Part shown: piece by piece, positions 9,212 to 16,739 of the stretch | How the letters are laid out: the number at the start of each line of letters is the position of its first letter | Position numbering within the stretch: position 1 is the stretch's first letter | Assembly (NCBI GenBank): GCA_050633205.1 | Contig: JBOEGA010000079.1 | Span: 1 to 33,747 of the forward strand | Source: CBDHHC01 sp050633205 | Lineage (GTDB): Bacteria; Pseudomonadota; Alphaproteobacteria; Rhizobiales; CBDHHC01 | Length of the DNA stretch: 33,747 nucleotides | Reading direction: 5' to 3' | Program-made: the position numbers and the translations under genes | The notes under the pieces: generated by a model | Told to the model about the DNA's origin: nothing | The model's input: only the letters and a program-made list of their open reading frames with translations | Database searches by the model: none

Positions 9212-10345
9212 CTAGCTTTTACTTGTTTCCTGCATGGGTAATAAAACCCTGAATATTGTAGAGCGGGGCTGAGAGTCACACTCTATAATGCCTCCATGAT
9301 CACCGATAATTTTTGCAACAAGTGCAAGTCCCAACCCGGAACCGGATTGTTTGGTTGTTACAAAGGGATCAAAAAGATGTGGTTGAAGCGCATCCGGTAT
9401 ACCCGGACCATTATCTTCAATAACGACCTCCAGCGGCAGGCTTACACGCGCTTTAGAACCTGGCACCGAAAGACGAACTCCAGGACGAAATGCTGTCGAC
9501 AAAGTTATTTTACTGTCAGCACCATCCGATCCAAGCGCTTCACACGAGTTCTTTATCAGGTTTAGAAAAACCTGAATAAGCTTATCCCTGTTGCCCGGGA
9601 TCGGAGGAAGTGAGGGATCATAATATTCCGCAAAAGTAACTGCTGCACCAAATCCCGTTTCCGCAATCTGTTTCACATGCCCCAGGATTTCGTGGATATT
9701 AACAGGCTCTATAGCAAGTGGGCGCTCATCCCCGAAGACTTCCATTCTGTCAACAAGGCGGCAAATCCTGTCTGTTTCTGCAACAATCAGCTGCGTCAGA
9801 TTTCTTTCTTCTGGCGGCAAAATGCTTTCTATTAACTGAGCTGCTCCCCGTATACCAGATAAAGGGTTTTTTATTTCATGTGCAAGGACTGAAGCCAGAC
9901 CGGAAACAGAACGCGCCGCTGCTCTGTGAGTGAGCTGACGCTCAATCATCTGCGCAACAGTTCTCTGCTGAAGCATAATCAGTACATGCTCGGGATTTTC
10001 CGATAGCGTGCTTGCAAAAACATCTATCAGATGTTCCTGACCAATAAGAGGAAGCCCGACATCAATACCATATTCATTCATGGTGCTGCCAGTACGTCTG
10101 ACTTGATCAACCAGCGCAACCAGTGGGCTGTCAAATGCGATAATATCAGTCAGCTTCTGACGAACAAGCACAACCAGACTGGTTTGCAGAAATATTTCTG
10201 CTGCCATATTGGCATATATAAAACGCCCCTCTTCATCCACTAGTAAAACAGGATGAACAAGTGCATTCAGAATATTTGCCGGGTCATCCGACAGACCTTT
10301 TAAATCTGCTGCTGAAGCGGCTATATCGAGAACTTTTTCACTCAT
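9212..10345 (-). CDS. ntrB: Nitrogen regulation sensor histidine kinase NtrB (GlnL)
   Basis: The 377-residue soluble kinase/phosphatase controls NtrC and is normally switched by the PII protein. An N-terminal PAS domain covers about residues 25-130. HisKA follows with H156 in VLAHEIKNPLSG. The HATPase domain has NLIKNSCEAL (N-box), DNGPGIP (G1) and GSGLGLALV (G2). There is no membrane segment, as expected for NtrB. The ATG overlaps the dusB stop as ATGA, and a strong GAGGAGG site sits 5 bases upstream inside the dusB coding end. This points to translational coupling in the dusB-ntrB-ntrC operon. Confidence 0.96.
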   Translation of the reverse strand: MSEKVLDIAASAADLKGLSDDPANILNALVHPVLLVDEEGRFIYANMAAEIFLQTSLVVLVRQKLTDIIAFDSPLVALVDQVRRTGSTMNEYGIDVGLPLIGQEHLIDVFASTLSENPEHVLIMLQQRTVAQMIERQLTHRAAARSVSGLASVLAHEIKNPLSGIRGAAQLIESILPPEERNLTQLIVAETDRICRLVDRMEVFGDERPLAIEPVNIHEILGHVKQIAETGFGAAVTFAEYYDPSLPPIPGNRDKLIQVFLNLIKNSCEALGSDGADSKITLSTAFRPGVRLSVPGSKARVSLPLEVVIEDNGPGIPDALQPHLFDPFVTTKQSGSGLGLALVAKIIGDHGGIIECDSQPRSTIFRVLLPMQETSKS

Positions 10346-11370
10346 GCTGCCTCCTCATATTTTTCTTCAAAACAATCTTCAAGATATGCCAGTACTTTTT
10401 CCGGCTTCTCTTCCCTGCAGATACGAGAGCGCCATTTTTTCTGTTCTGCTGGCTCTGCTATAAGCTTTTCAAGATACCAGCCCAGATGTTTGCGGGCAGT
10501 TCTTACACCCATATGCTCGCCATAGAGTTCAATTGTTTCATTATAATGTTTGATAATGGCCTTGCGCTTTTTATCTAATGACGGGTCACCCCGATCTTCA
10601 CCTGTTTCAAGATAATGCGCGACACGTCCGGGAAACCAGGGGGCGCCGTAAGCTCCGCGACCAATCATAACGCCATCTGCTCTTGATGCCTTGAGCATTT
10701 TACTTACATCAGACAAAGTCGTCACATCACCATTTGCAATAACGGGTATGGCAACGGCTTCCTTAACTTTTGAAATCAGGTCCCAGTTTGCTGTACCGTT
10801 GTAGAACTGACATCTGGTGCGACCATGCACAGTAACCATCCTGACGCCGGCATCCTGGGCACGTTTTGCTAATTCCGGGGCATTGATAGTTTCATCATCC
10901 CATCCGAGACGCATTTTAAGGGTTACAGGGACATTGACTGAATTTACAGTAGCTTCAACAAGAGTAAGGGCATGATCCAGATCTCTCATAAGTGCAGAAC
11001 CGGACAGTCCTCTCGTAACCTGTTTGGCAGGGCAACCCATATTAATATCAATAATGTCTGCGCCCAGCGCTTCAGCCATACGTGCACCCTCACCCATCCA
11101 GTGAGCTTCTCGCCCCGCAAGCTGGATAACAAAAGGATCCACGTCTGAATTCTCGGTCCGCAGAAGGACATCAGGTCGCTCCATTAGAAGCTGTTCGCTG
11201 GCCACCATTTCGGTTACAACCATCCCGGCGCCAAAATCATAAGCAACCTGACGAAACGGCTTATCTGTCACGCCAGACATTGGCGCAAGTATAACCGGAT
11301 TCCGAATCTCTATAGACCCTATTTTGAGCGGCTTGATACCGTTTTTGCTATGACTATTCTCTGTATTCAC
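10342..11370 (-). CDS. dusB: tRNA-dihydrouridine synthase DusB (NifR3 family)
   Basis: The 342-residue flavoenzyme reduces specific uridines of tRNA to dihydrouridine. The TIM barrel shows the N-terminal APMSGVTDKPFR motif that helps bind FMN, and the catalytic C113 in NMGCPAKQV. An M-R-L-G-W-D-D motif and the GVMIGRGAYGAPW phosphate-binding loop follow. It is the promoter-proximal gene of the nifR3-ntrB-ntrC arrangement well known in alphaproteobacteria. The start is a GTG, since the next methionine (M31) falls inside the conserved flavin motif. It is divergent from ispDF across 174 bp. Confidence 0.95.
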   Translation of the reverse strand: MNTENSHSKNGIKPLKIGSIEIRNPVILAPMSGVTDKPFRQVAYDFGAGMVVTEMVASEQLLMERPDVLLRTENSDVDPFVIQLAGREAHWMGEGARMAEALGADIIDINMGCPAKQVTRGLSGSALMRDLDHALTLVEATVNSVNVPVTLKMRLGWDDETINAPELAKRAQDAGVRMVTVHGRTRCQFYNGTANWDLISKVKEAVAIPVIANGDVTTLSDVSKMLKASRADGVMIGRGAYGAPWFPGRVAHYLETGEDRGDPSLDKKRKAIIKHYNETIELYGEHMGVRTARKHLGWYLEKLIAEPAEQKKWRSRICREEKPEKVLAYLEDCFEEKYEEAA

Positions 11371-11544
11371 GCTACGTTGCCTTGTTAATAGGCAGTGCCA
11401 TATGATGCACCTTATTTAGGCAAAATACGCTAGTTGCATCTTTTTGGCAATAGCTTTGAGTGTTCTGTTTGCAAAATAGTGAATATTCATTAATTTGCTC
11501 TGAGTTTTATCAGCATAAATCAGAAGAATTTCAGGATATTAGTT

Positions 11545-12747
11545 TTGGACTCAAAAATCAGAAATATTGTAATCATTGTTGCCGCAGGTCGTGGTAGCCG
11601 AATGCAGACAGATTCAGGCTCCGACCCCAAGCAATATCTACAACTTGCCGGAAAAACGATTCTTAACCACTGCATCAGCTCTCTGGCATCAGTTTCTTTT
11701 GTTGACGCTATCCTGACTGTAATACACCCTGATGACAAAGAACTGTATTATTCATCAATACCTTCTGATTGCGATAAGCTTCTACCACCCGCTTTCGGTG
11801 GAAGAGAGAGGCAACAATCAGTATTGAACGGCCTTCAGGCTATTACAAAACATAATCCTGAGAATGTTTATATACATGATGCTGCAAGGCCATTTATAAC
11901 TCCGGATATTATGCAATCTCTACTTCATGCACTTGGCAAGGCAGATGGCGCTCTGCCTGGGGTTGCTGTAGCAGATACCCTGAAACGCGTTAAGGGAATG
12001 CAGGTTAGCGAGACTATTGCACGAGACGATCTCTGGCGGGCGCAGACACCTCAGGCATTTAATTTTGCCAAAATTCTAGCTGCCCATGAAAATGCCGCTA
12101 AAAACGCCACAGACATACAGTTTACGGATGATGCTTCAATAGCCGAATGGCATGGCCTTTCTGTTACGATGGTGCAAGGCAGTGAGAAGATAAGAAAACT
12201 GACAACTCTGGAAGACCTTGAATGGGCTCAGAGTAAAATGGAGCAGAATATGCAGCAACCACAAGGATCCTACAGAACCGGCTCCGGCTTTGATGTTCAT
12301 GCATTTACAGAAGGAGATCATGTTATTTTATGCGGCGTGAATATTCCTCATAACAAGGCCCTGAAAGGCCATTCGGATGCAGATGTTGCCATGCATGCTC
12401 TGACTGATGCTATTTACGGAGCCATAGCAGACGGAGATATAGGAATACATTTCCCACCCTCAGATCCTCAATGGAAAGGTGCTGCATCTCATATTTTTCT
12501 GGAACACGCAGTAAATCAGGTGAAGAAACGTAACGGCGTAATCCAGAATCTGGATATAACACTCATGTGTGAAGAGCCCAAAATTGGGCCAAATAGCATG
12601 GCTATGCGTAATAAACTTGCAGAAATCATGGATTTTCCTGTAGACCGCATAAGCGTCAAAGCCACAACAACAGAACAGCTCGGCTTTACCGGGCGGCGAG
12701 AAGGCATTGCATGCATGGCAACAGTCTCTGTATGGCTACCGGAGTAA
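11545..12747 (+). CDS. ispDF: Bifunctional IspD/IspF (MEP pathway)
   Basis: This 400-residue fusion carries two non-consecutive steps of the MEP isoprenoid pathway. The N-terminal half (about 1-225) is the MEP cytidylyltransferase, with the nucleotide loop IVAAGRGSRM beginning at residue 10 and the HDAARPF motif. The C-terminal half (about 240-400) is the 2,4-cyclodiphosphate synthase, with metal-binding GSGFDVHAF and GHSDADVAMHA and the closing KATTTEQLGFTGR motif. The start is TTG: an ATG would remove the nucleotide loop. An AGGA lies about 9 bases upstream. The fusion is characteristic of alphaproteobacteria (also seen in Campylobacterota). It probably leads an operon with pncC, ruvX and a transporter. 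Confidence 0.96.
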   Translation: MDSKIRNIVIIVAAGRGSRMQTDSGSDPKQYLQLAGKTILNHCISSLASVSFVDAILTVIHPDDKELYYSSIPSDCDKLLPPAFGGRERQQSVLNGLQAITKHNPENVYIHDAARPFITPDIMQSLLHALGKADGALPGVAVADTLKRVKGMQVSETIARDDLWRAQTPQAFNFAKILAAHENAAKNATDIQFTDDASIAEWHGLSVTMVQGSEKIRKLTTLEDLEWAQSKMEQNMQQPQGSYRTGSGFDVHAFTEGDHVILCGVNIPHNKALKGHSDADVAMHALTDAIYGAIADGDIGIHFPPSDPQWKGAASHIFLEHAVNQVKKRNGVIQNLDITLMCEEPKIGPNSMAMRNKLAEIMDFPVDRISVKATTTEQLGFTGRREGIACMATVSVWLPE

Positions 12748-12762
12748 GGGGAGTATTGACTT

Positions 12763-13254
12763 ATGTTCTCAGACGATCTGATACAGGAAGTAACTGATAT
12801 ACTTGAAAAATGTAGATCAAATGGCCTCAAACTTGCGACCGCAGAATCCTGCACCGGCGGATTAATTTCAGCACTGCTTACAGAAATTGCCGGATCTTCA
12901 GATGTCTTTGACAGAGGGTTTGTAACCTACTCCAATGGGGCTAAAACTGATCTCTTGCAAGTATCCCCGGACACTCTTGCCCGGCATGGTGCTGTCAGCG
13001 AACCGACAGCCCGAGAGATGGCTCGGGGAGCGCTTAAAAACTCAGGAGCTTCTGTGGCTATTGCTGTTACCGGAATTGCAGGGCCCGGCGGCGGCAGTGC
13101 AACCCGCCCAGTTGGACTTGTACATATTGCAGGGCTAAACAAAGCTGGAACGGATTATCATGAAGCTTGTCAGTTTGGAGATATAGGGCGCGGTCCAGTC
13201 AGGCAGGCCACGGTTAGACAGGCACTTCACATTATAAATAAACTGATACAATAG
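12763..13254 (+). CDS. pncC: Nicotinamide-nucleotide amidase (CinA C-terminal domain only)
   Basis: The 163-residue PncC-type enzyme deamidates nicotinamide mononucleotide to nicotinate mononucleotide, salvaging the pyridine nucleotide released by DNA ligase. The conserved AESCTGGLIS motif (about 28-37), a Y-S-N-G-A-K motif and the V-T-G-I-A-G-P-G-G-G loop are all present. The N-terminal MoaB-like domain of full-length CinA is absent. Stand-alone forms of this length are common, so this is not a truncation. A GGGGAG site precedes the ATG, which is 15 bp after ispDF. An 18-bp perfect palindrome begins at its stop codon. Confidence 0.93.
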   Translation: MFSDDLIQEVTDILEKCRSNGLKLATAESCTGGLISALLTEIAGSSDVFDRGFVTYSNGAKTDLLQVSPDTLARHGAVSEPTAREMARGALKNSGASVAIAVTGIAGPGGGSATRPVGLVHIAGLNKAGTDYHEACQFGDIGRGPVRQATVRQALHIINKLIQ

Positions 13255-13271
13255 ATATCTGCGCAGATATC
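13254..13271. repeat. 18-bp perfect palindrome between pncC and ruvX
   Basis: GATATCTGCGCAGATATC reads the same on both strands. It starts on the last base of the pncC stop codon and ends 19 bases before ruvX. It could be a small intercistronic hairpin (7-bp stem, 4-base loop) or a dimeric protein binding site. No U tract follows, so it is not a standard terminator. Confidence 0.7.
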
Positions 13272-13290
13272 AGGCTGGAAAATAAAATCT

Positions 13291-13764
13291 ATGGCAAATG
13301 ACCCCACGGTCTCACTTGAACAACTGGTATCTGAACTGCCAGAATATGCGAGAGTTCTGGGACTGGATCTTGGCACCAAAACAATCGGTATGGCTCTATC
13401 AGATGTCAGCCGGACAGTAGCAACCCCTCTCAGCACCATCAAACGCACAAAGTTCAAAGCGGATGCCGAAGAGTTATTCGCAACTATTGATGAACATGAG
13501 ATTGCAGGACTGATCCTGGGAATGCCGGTTAATCTGGATGGCACCGAAGGACCGAGGGCACAATCCACCAGATCCTTTGCACGCAACATCTCTCAACTGC
13601 GGGAGATACCAATTGTGCTCTGGGATGAAAGACTGTCTACTGTTGCAGCAGAACGCACATTACTCGAAGCTGATGCAAGCAGGAAACGACGATCTGAAGT
13701 CATTGATAAAATGGCAGCGGGCTTTATCCTTCAGGGAGCACTGGATAGGATGAAGGCGCTTTAG
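13291..13764 (+). CDS. ruvX: RuvX/YqgF family pre-16S rRNA nuclease / Holliday junction resolvase-like
   Basis: The 157-residue protein has an RNase H-like fold. The first strand carries the catalytic aspartate (VLGLDLGTKTIGMALSD, about 24-40), followed by GLILGMPVNLDGTEGPRA, the WDERLSTVAAER motif with the second acidic residue, and the final D-K-M-A-A motif. This complete acidic set suggests an active nuclease involved in 16S rRNA 5'-end maturation, the role shown for E. coli YqgF. It lies 36 bp after pncC and 33 bp before the AEC transporter, probably in the same transcript. Confidence 0.93.
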   Translation: MANDPTVSLEQLVSELPEYARVLGLDLGTKTIGMALSDVSRTVATPLSTIKRTKFKADAEELFATIDEHEIAGLILGMPVNLDGTEGPRAQSTRSFARNISQLREIPIVLWDERLSTVAAERTLLEADASRKRRSEVIDKMAAGFILQGALDRMKAL

Positions 13765-13797
13765 AGCAGTCCCGGAAAGAAAAAGAAGAACATAGCC

Positions 13798-14748
13798 ATG
13801 CTACAGGTTATAAATGCTATAGTACCGATCTTCCTGGTTATTATCGTCGGGCATATGCTACGGCGAAGTTCAGTATTTGGTGATGACAGCTGGACTGCAA
13901 TTGGTAACATTTGTTACTATGTTCTTTTTCCATGCATGCTGGCAAAGACGCTTTATTCTGCAAACCTGACTGGCCTGCCTTTTTATAAACTTTCCATTGC
14001 ACTGGTCGGCGGAACGCTTATCAGTGGAGCTTTACTGATAGCAAGCAGACGCCTCTATACAGGTGTATTCGGCATGACGAATGCATCCTTTACAAGCATT
14101 TTTCAGGGTGTCACTCGCTGGAACGGGTTTATGGGAATTGCAATAATAACCGGTTTTTATGAGGGAGATGACAGAGACTATGCGCTGACCATAATTGCAC
14201 TGGTCATCGCCATAATGGTCCCTCTTATCAATATCTTTAACGTTACAGTACTGGCTATGTGGGGTGACGTTAAAGATCAGAAGATCGGATTTAAGACCGT
14301 TATGACTGGCATCGCGACAAACCCGTTTATCAGTGCCTGCATAGTCGGGGTCAGCCTGAATCTGCTTCCCATTGAAGTTCCTAAAGTCCTTTTTGATGGG
14401 GTATCTATTATAAGCGGTGGTGCACTCGGACTGAGCCTGATGGCGATAGGAGCAGGCCTGCGCTTTTCAGAAATTACAAGCACACAAGTCGCAATCTTTT
14501 TCGGAGTATTCTACCGCCTTCTTGGAATGCCCCTGATTATGTTTGCCCTGACTATTGCACTTGGTATTGATGGTATAGAACAAACGGTAGCAGTGATTGC
14601 TTCTGCAGTACCAACCGCCAGTGCATCCTATGTTCTTGCTCAGAAGATGGGCGGTGATGCAACCCTGATGGCAAATATTATCGCACTTCAGGTTCTTATG
14701 GCAGGCTTTACACTGCCCGCAGTGATATTACTGGCTGAAGCGTTTTAA
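13798..14748 (+). CDS. AEC family (auxin efflux carrier-like) transporter
   Basis: The 316-residue integral membrane protein has about ten hydrophobic segments in two halves, the layout of the AEC/BART superfamily. The N terminus (V-N-A-I-V-P-I-F-L-V-I-I-V-G-H) and the segment near residue 275 (ASAVPTASASYVLAQKMGGD) match bacterial AEC proteins. The substrate cannot be read from sequence; bacterial relatives include malonate and malate carriers. It is the last gene of the plus-strand run and converges on the oxidoreductase gene with 10 bp between stop codons. Confidence 0.88.
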   Translation: MLQVINAIVPIFLVIIVGHMLRRSSVFGDDSWTAIGNICYYVLFPCMLAKTLYSANLTGLPFYKLSIALVGGTLISGALLIASRRLYTGVFGMTNASFTSIFQGVTRWNGFMGIAIITGFYEGDDRDYALTIIALVIAIMVPLINIFNVTVLAMWGDVKDQKIGFKTVMTGIATNPFISACIVGVSLNLLPIEVPKVLFDGVSIISGGALGLSLMAIGAGLRFSEITSTQVAIFFGVFYRLLGMPLIMFALTIALGIDGIEQTVAVIASAVPTASASYVLAQKMGGDATLMANIIALQVLMAGFTLPAVILLAEAF

Positions 14749-14761
14749 CACACTTCAGCTA
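14732..14761. terminator. Bidirectional hairpin between convergent genes
   Basis: GCTGAAG (14734-14740) pairs with CTTCAGC (14753-14759) around a 12-base loop, extended by one G-U and one T-A pair. It spans both stop codons of the convergent AEC and oxidoreductase genes. No long U tract follows in either direction, so its efficiency as a terminator is uncertain. Confidence 0.4.
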
Positions 14762-15733
14762 CCCTATAGATAGAACCACAGAACCAAGTCTTTTTTCTGT
14801 CTCAACCTTTGTATGAGCTTCAGGAGCCTGATCCATCCTGTAGACATTATCGATAACAGCTTTTATTTTTCCTGCTTCAACCATATCCTTTAATGCCAGT
14901 AACTCTTCCTCTTTCTCACCAGCAAATGCAAAGCCTGCAGTTTTATCACTAAACTTTGATGTAATTACTGACCTGAACATATCTGATAAGCGTGGATTCG
15001 CCTTGAAGTAACGCCCTCCGGGCGACAGGGATTTTATGCACCCTGAATATGAGCTTTTTGCTATCATATCAAAGATTACATCATATCGCTTGCCGCTTCT
15101 GGTAAAATCTTCCGTTTCATAACTTACAAAATGATCAATCCCGATTGCCTGCAACATTTCTTCTTTGGCCGCACTGTCAACTGCTGTTACCTCTGCCCCC
15201 ATCGACCGGGCTATTTGAACTCCATAGAGCCCGATACTTCCGCCTGCACCGTTAATTAAAACCTTCTCTCCCGCCCTGACATTGGCACACCTTAAAAAGT
15301 GAAGGGCATTAAGCCCGCCTAACGGAACTGCCGCGGCCTCCTCAAAGCTCATATTCTCAGGCATTTCAACAATTGTATAACTGTCAGGCAGACAGATATA
15401 CTCACCATAAGCTCCCATTCGAAGGTTACAGGTTCCAAATACCCTGCTACCGACACTGAATTTTGAAACATCCTTGCCAAATGAAACAACTTCTCCGGCA
15501 AAATACCCACCGAGCACAGGCCTTCTCGGCTTTCTTAATCCCATCACCAGACGCAAAGGCAGCCAGAACCACTTAACCGGGAATATAAAACTTCTCAATT
15601 CACAATCAGCCTTTGTAACTTCAGCAGCATGAACTTTTATGAGAACTTCATTATCCCCCGGAACAGGCTTATCAATCTCCCCCAGATGAAGCACTTCAGG
15701 CGCCCCGTATTTCGTATATATAACTGCCTTCAT
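14759..15733 (-). CDS. NAD(P)-dependent MDR family oxidoreductase (quinone reductase-like)
   Basis: The 324-residue enzyme of the medium-chain dehydrogenase/reductase superfamily has an N-terminal GroES-like domain (MKAVIYTKYGAPEVLHLGEI at the start) and a Rossmann domain with the cofactor loop INGAGGSIGLYGVQIA near residue 165. The catalytic zinc ligands of alcohol dehydrogenases are missing, and the structural-zinc cysteine quartet is absent. It therefore belongs with the zinc-free quinone oxidoreductase/enoyl reductase branch. The actual substrate is unknown. It is transcribed alone, with a 388-bp intergenic region upstream. Confidence 0.88.
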   Translation of the reverse strand: MKAVIYTKYGAPEVLHLGEIDKPVPGDNEVLIKVHAAEVTKADCELRSFIFPVKWFWLPLRLVMGLRKPRRPVLGGYFAGEVVSFGKDVSKFSVGSRVFGTCNLRMGAYGEYICLPDSYTIVEMPENMSFEEAAAVPLGGLNALHFLRCANVRAGEKVLINGAGGSIGLYGVQIARSMGAEVTAVDSAAKEEMLQAIGIDHFVSYETEDFTRSGKRYDVIFDMIAKSSYSGCIKSLSPGGRYFKANPRLSDMFRSVITSKFSDKTAGFAFAGEKEEELLALKDMVEAGKIKAVIDNVYRMDQAPEAHTKVETEKRLGSVVLSIG

Positions 15734-15783
15734 GGACGCCTCCCGTAATCCTTCTAATTAAAGCTATATAAGAGAGCCTAACC

Positions 15784-15905
15784 AATAAAAAAAGCAGCCC
15801 CGGCAAGGAAGCTGCTTTTAGTTGATGTCTGGAATATATCTTATAGTTCTTGTTAAATATTCTGCGGCGTCTGACAGGAGAGGTTCTAGCATCGTTTCAT
15901 GTCAG
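15784..15905 (-). ncRNA. Candidate small RNA upstream of the MDR oxidoreductase gene
   Basis: No open frame of useful length precedes the strong minus-strand terminator at 15789-15819, so it may end a small RNA of roughly 110-120 nt. A possible promoter is TTGCCA, a 16-base spacer and CATAAC (minus strand, CATAAC at 15910-15905). Its predicted start near 15898 is uncertain. The segment can form a CTGAC/GTCAG stem (15905-15901 with 15875-15871) whose loop exposes ACCTCTCC, a pyrimidine motif able to pair with Shine-Dalgarno sequences. If transcription starts at 15898, the outer stem would be lost. The alternative is a premature terminator in a long leader of the oxidoreductase gene. This is a structural prediction only. 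Confidence 0.35.
15789..15819 (-). terminator. Strong Rho-independent terminator with no gene in front of it
   Basis: Read on the minus strand, AAAAGCAGC pairs with GCTGCTTTT, with further G-U/C-G pairs inside the stem, and seven T residues follow. It lies about 55 bases upstream of the MDR oxidoreductase start, on the same strand. It would therefore stop any transcript begun further upstream before reaching that gene. Confidence 0.7.
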
Positions 15906-16121
15906 TTATGTTTCAATACAAGCTTATGGCAATAAAAAATGCAGAAATAGATATTCTGTAATTTCGGGTGACTCCACGTGAATTCCGCTAAAATGCTGTA
16001 AGCGTCATTTTGTTATAATGATTTCAGCCAATATTTTATATAAACTGGGACTTACTAAAAGTCTGAAATTGTGGCACATCTAGCCCGACATCCCTTACCG
16101 GACACAACACAGGCACGAATT

Positions 16122-16739
16122 ATGTCTCCATATATTACAACACTGCTATCTGTTACAGCCCTTGGTTATTTTCTCGGCTCTATCCCGTTTGGACTATTGC
16201 TGACACGCCTTGCCGGCCATGGTGATGTTCGAAATATCGGGTCAGGTAATATCGGGGCAACCAATGTACTGAGAACAGGAAACAAGGGCCTTGCTGCAGC
16301 AACTCTGGCCCTGGATATCCTTAAAGGTGCTATTGCGGTTTTACTTTGTGCCTATATATGGAAATCACAGGAAATGGGACAGGTTGGAGGCCTTGCGGCA
16401 TTCCTGGGTCACCTGTTCCCCGTCTGGCTCAGTTTTAAAGGCGGCAAAGGTGTTGCAACCTATATTGGTGTTCTCATCGGTATTTACTGGTTACTCGCTG
16501 TTATATTTTGCATTATCTGGATATCTGTCGCCTATATCAGCCGTATTTCATCCCTCTCGGCACTCACAGCAGCCTTTGCAGTTCCGGTTATATTAGCTGT
16601 GCAAAGTTTATGGACCGGGAATTGGGTGATGTGTATTGTAGTTTCTATTATGTCACTTCTGGTTTATATCAGACACCATGCAAATATCAGCCGTATTATC
16701 AAAGGTGAAGAACCACGTATTGGAGCAGGTAAATCCTGA
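16122..16739 (+). CDS. plsY: Glycerol-3-phosphate acyltransferase PlsY
   Basis: The 205-residue inner-membrane enzyme transfers the acyl group of acyl-phosphate to glycerol-3-phosphate, the first step of phospholipid synthesis. Hydrophobic segments alternate with the conserved loops: GSIPFGLLL, then GSGNIGATNVLRTGNKG, then GHLFPVWLSFKGGKGVATYIG. A GTG 17 codons upstream (16071) keeps the frame open. The ATG at 16122 fits the family length, puts the first membrane helix at the start and has an AGG eight bases before it. The last 62 bases overlap the annotated start of dprA. Confidence 0.94.
   Translation: MSPYITTLLSVTALGYFLGSIPFGLLLTRLAGHGDVRNIGSGNIGATNVLRTGNKGLAAATLALDILKGAIAVLLCAYIWKSQEMGQVGGLAAFLGHLFPVWLSFKGGKGVATYIGVLIGIYWLLAVIFCIIWISVAYISRISSLSALTAAFAVPVILAVQSLWTGNWVMCIVVSIMSLLVYIRHHANISRIIKGEEPRIGAGKS

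Larger units (their letters stand above)
15734..16121. other. 388-bp divergent intergenic region
   Basis: This lies between the divergent oxidoreductase and plsY genes. It holds the orphan minus-strand terminator and sRNA candidate (15784-15905). On the plus strand it has an extended -10 (TG-T-TATAAT, hexamer at 16014-16019) about 105 bases before plsY, with no clear -35. I see no protein-coding gene in it. Confidence 0.6.

Noticed and set aside
12763..13254. Truncated CinA
   Set aside because: Stand-alone C-terminal amidase proteins (PncC) of this length are a normal form. The start has a ribosome binding site, and upstream sequence belongs to ispDF.
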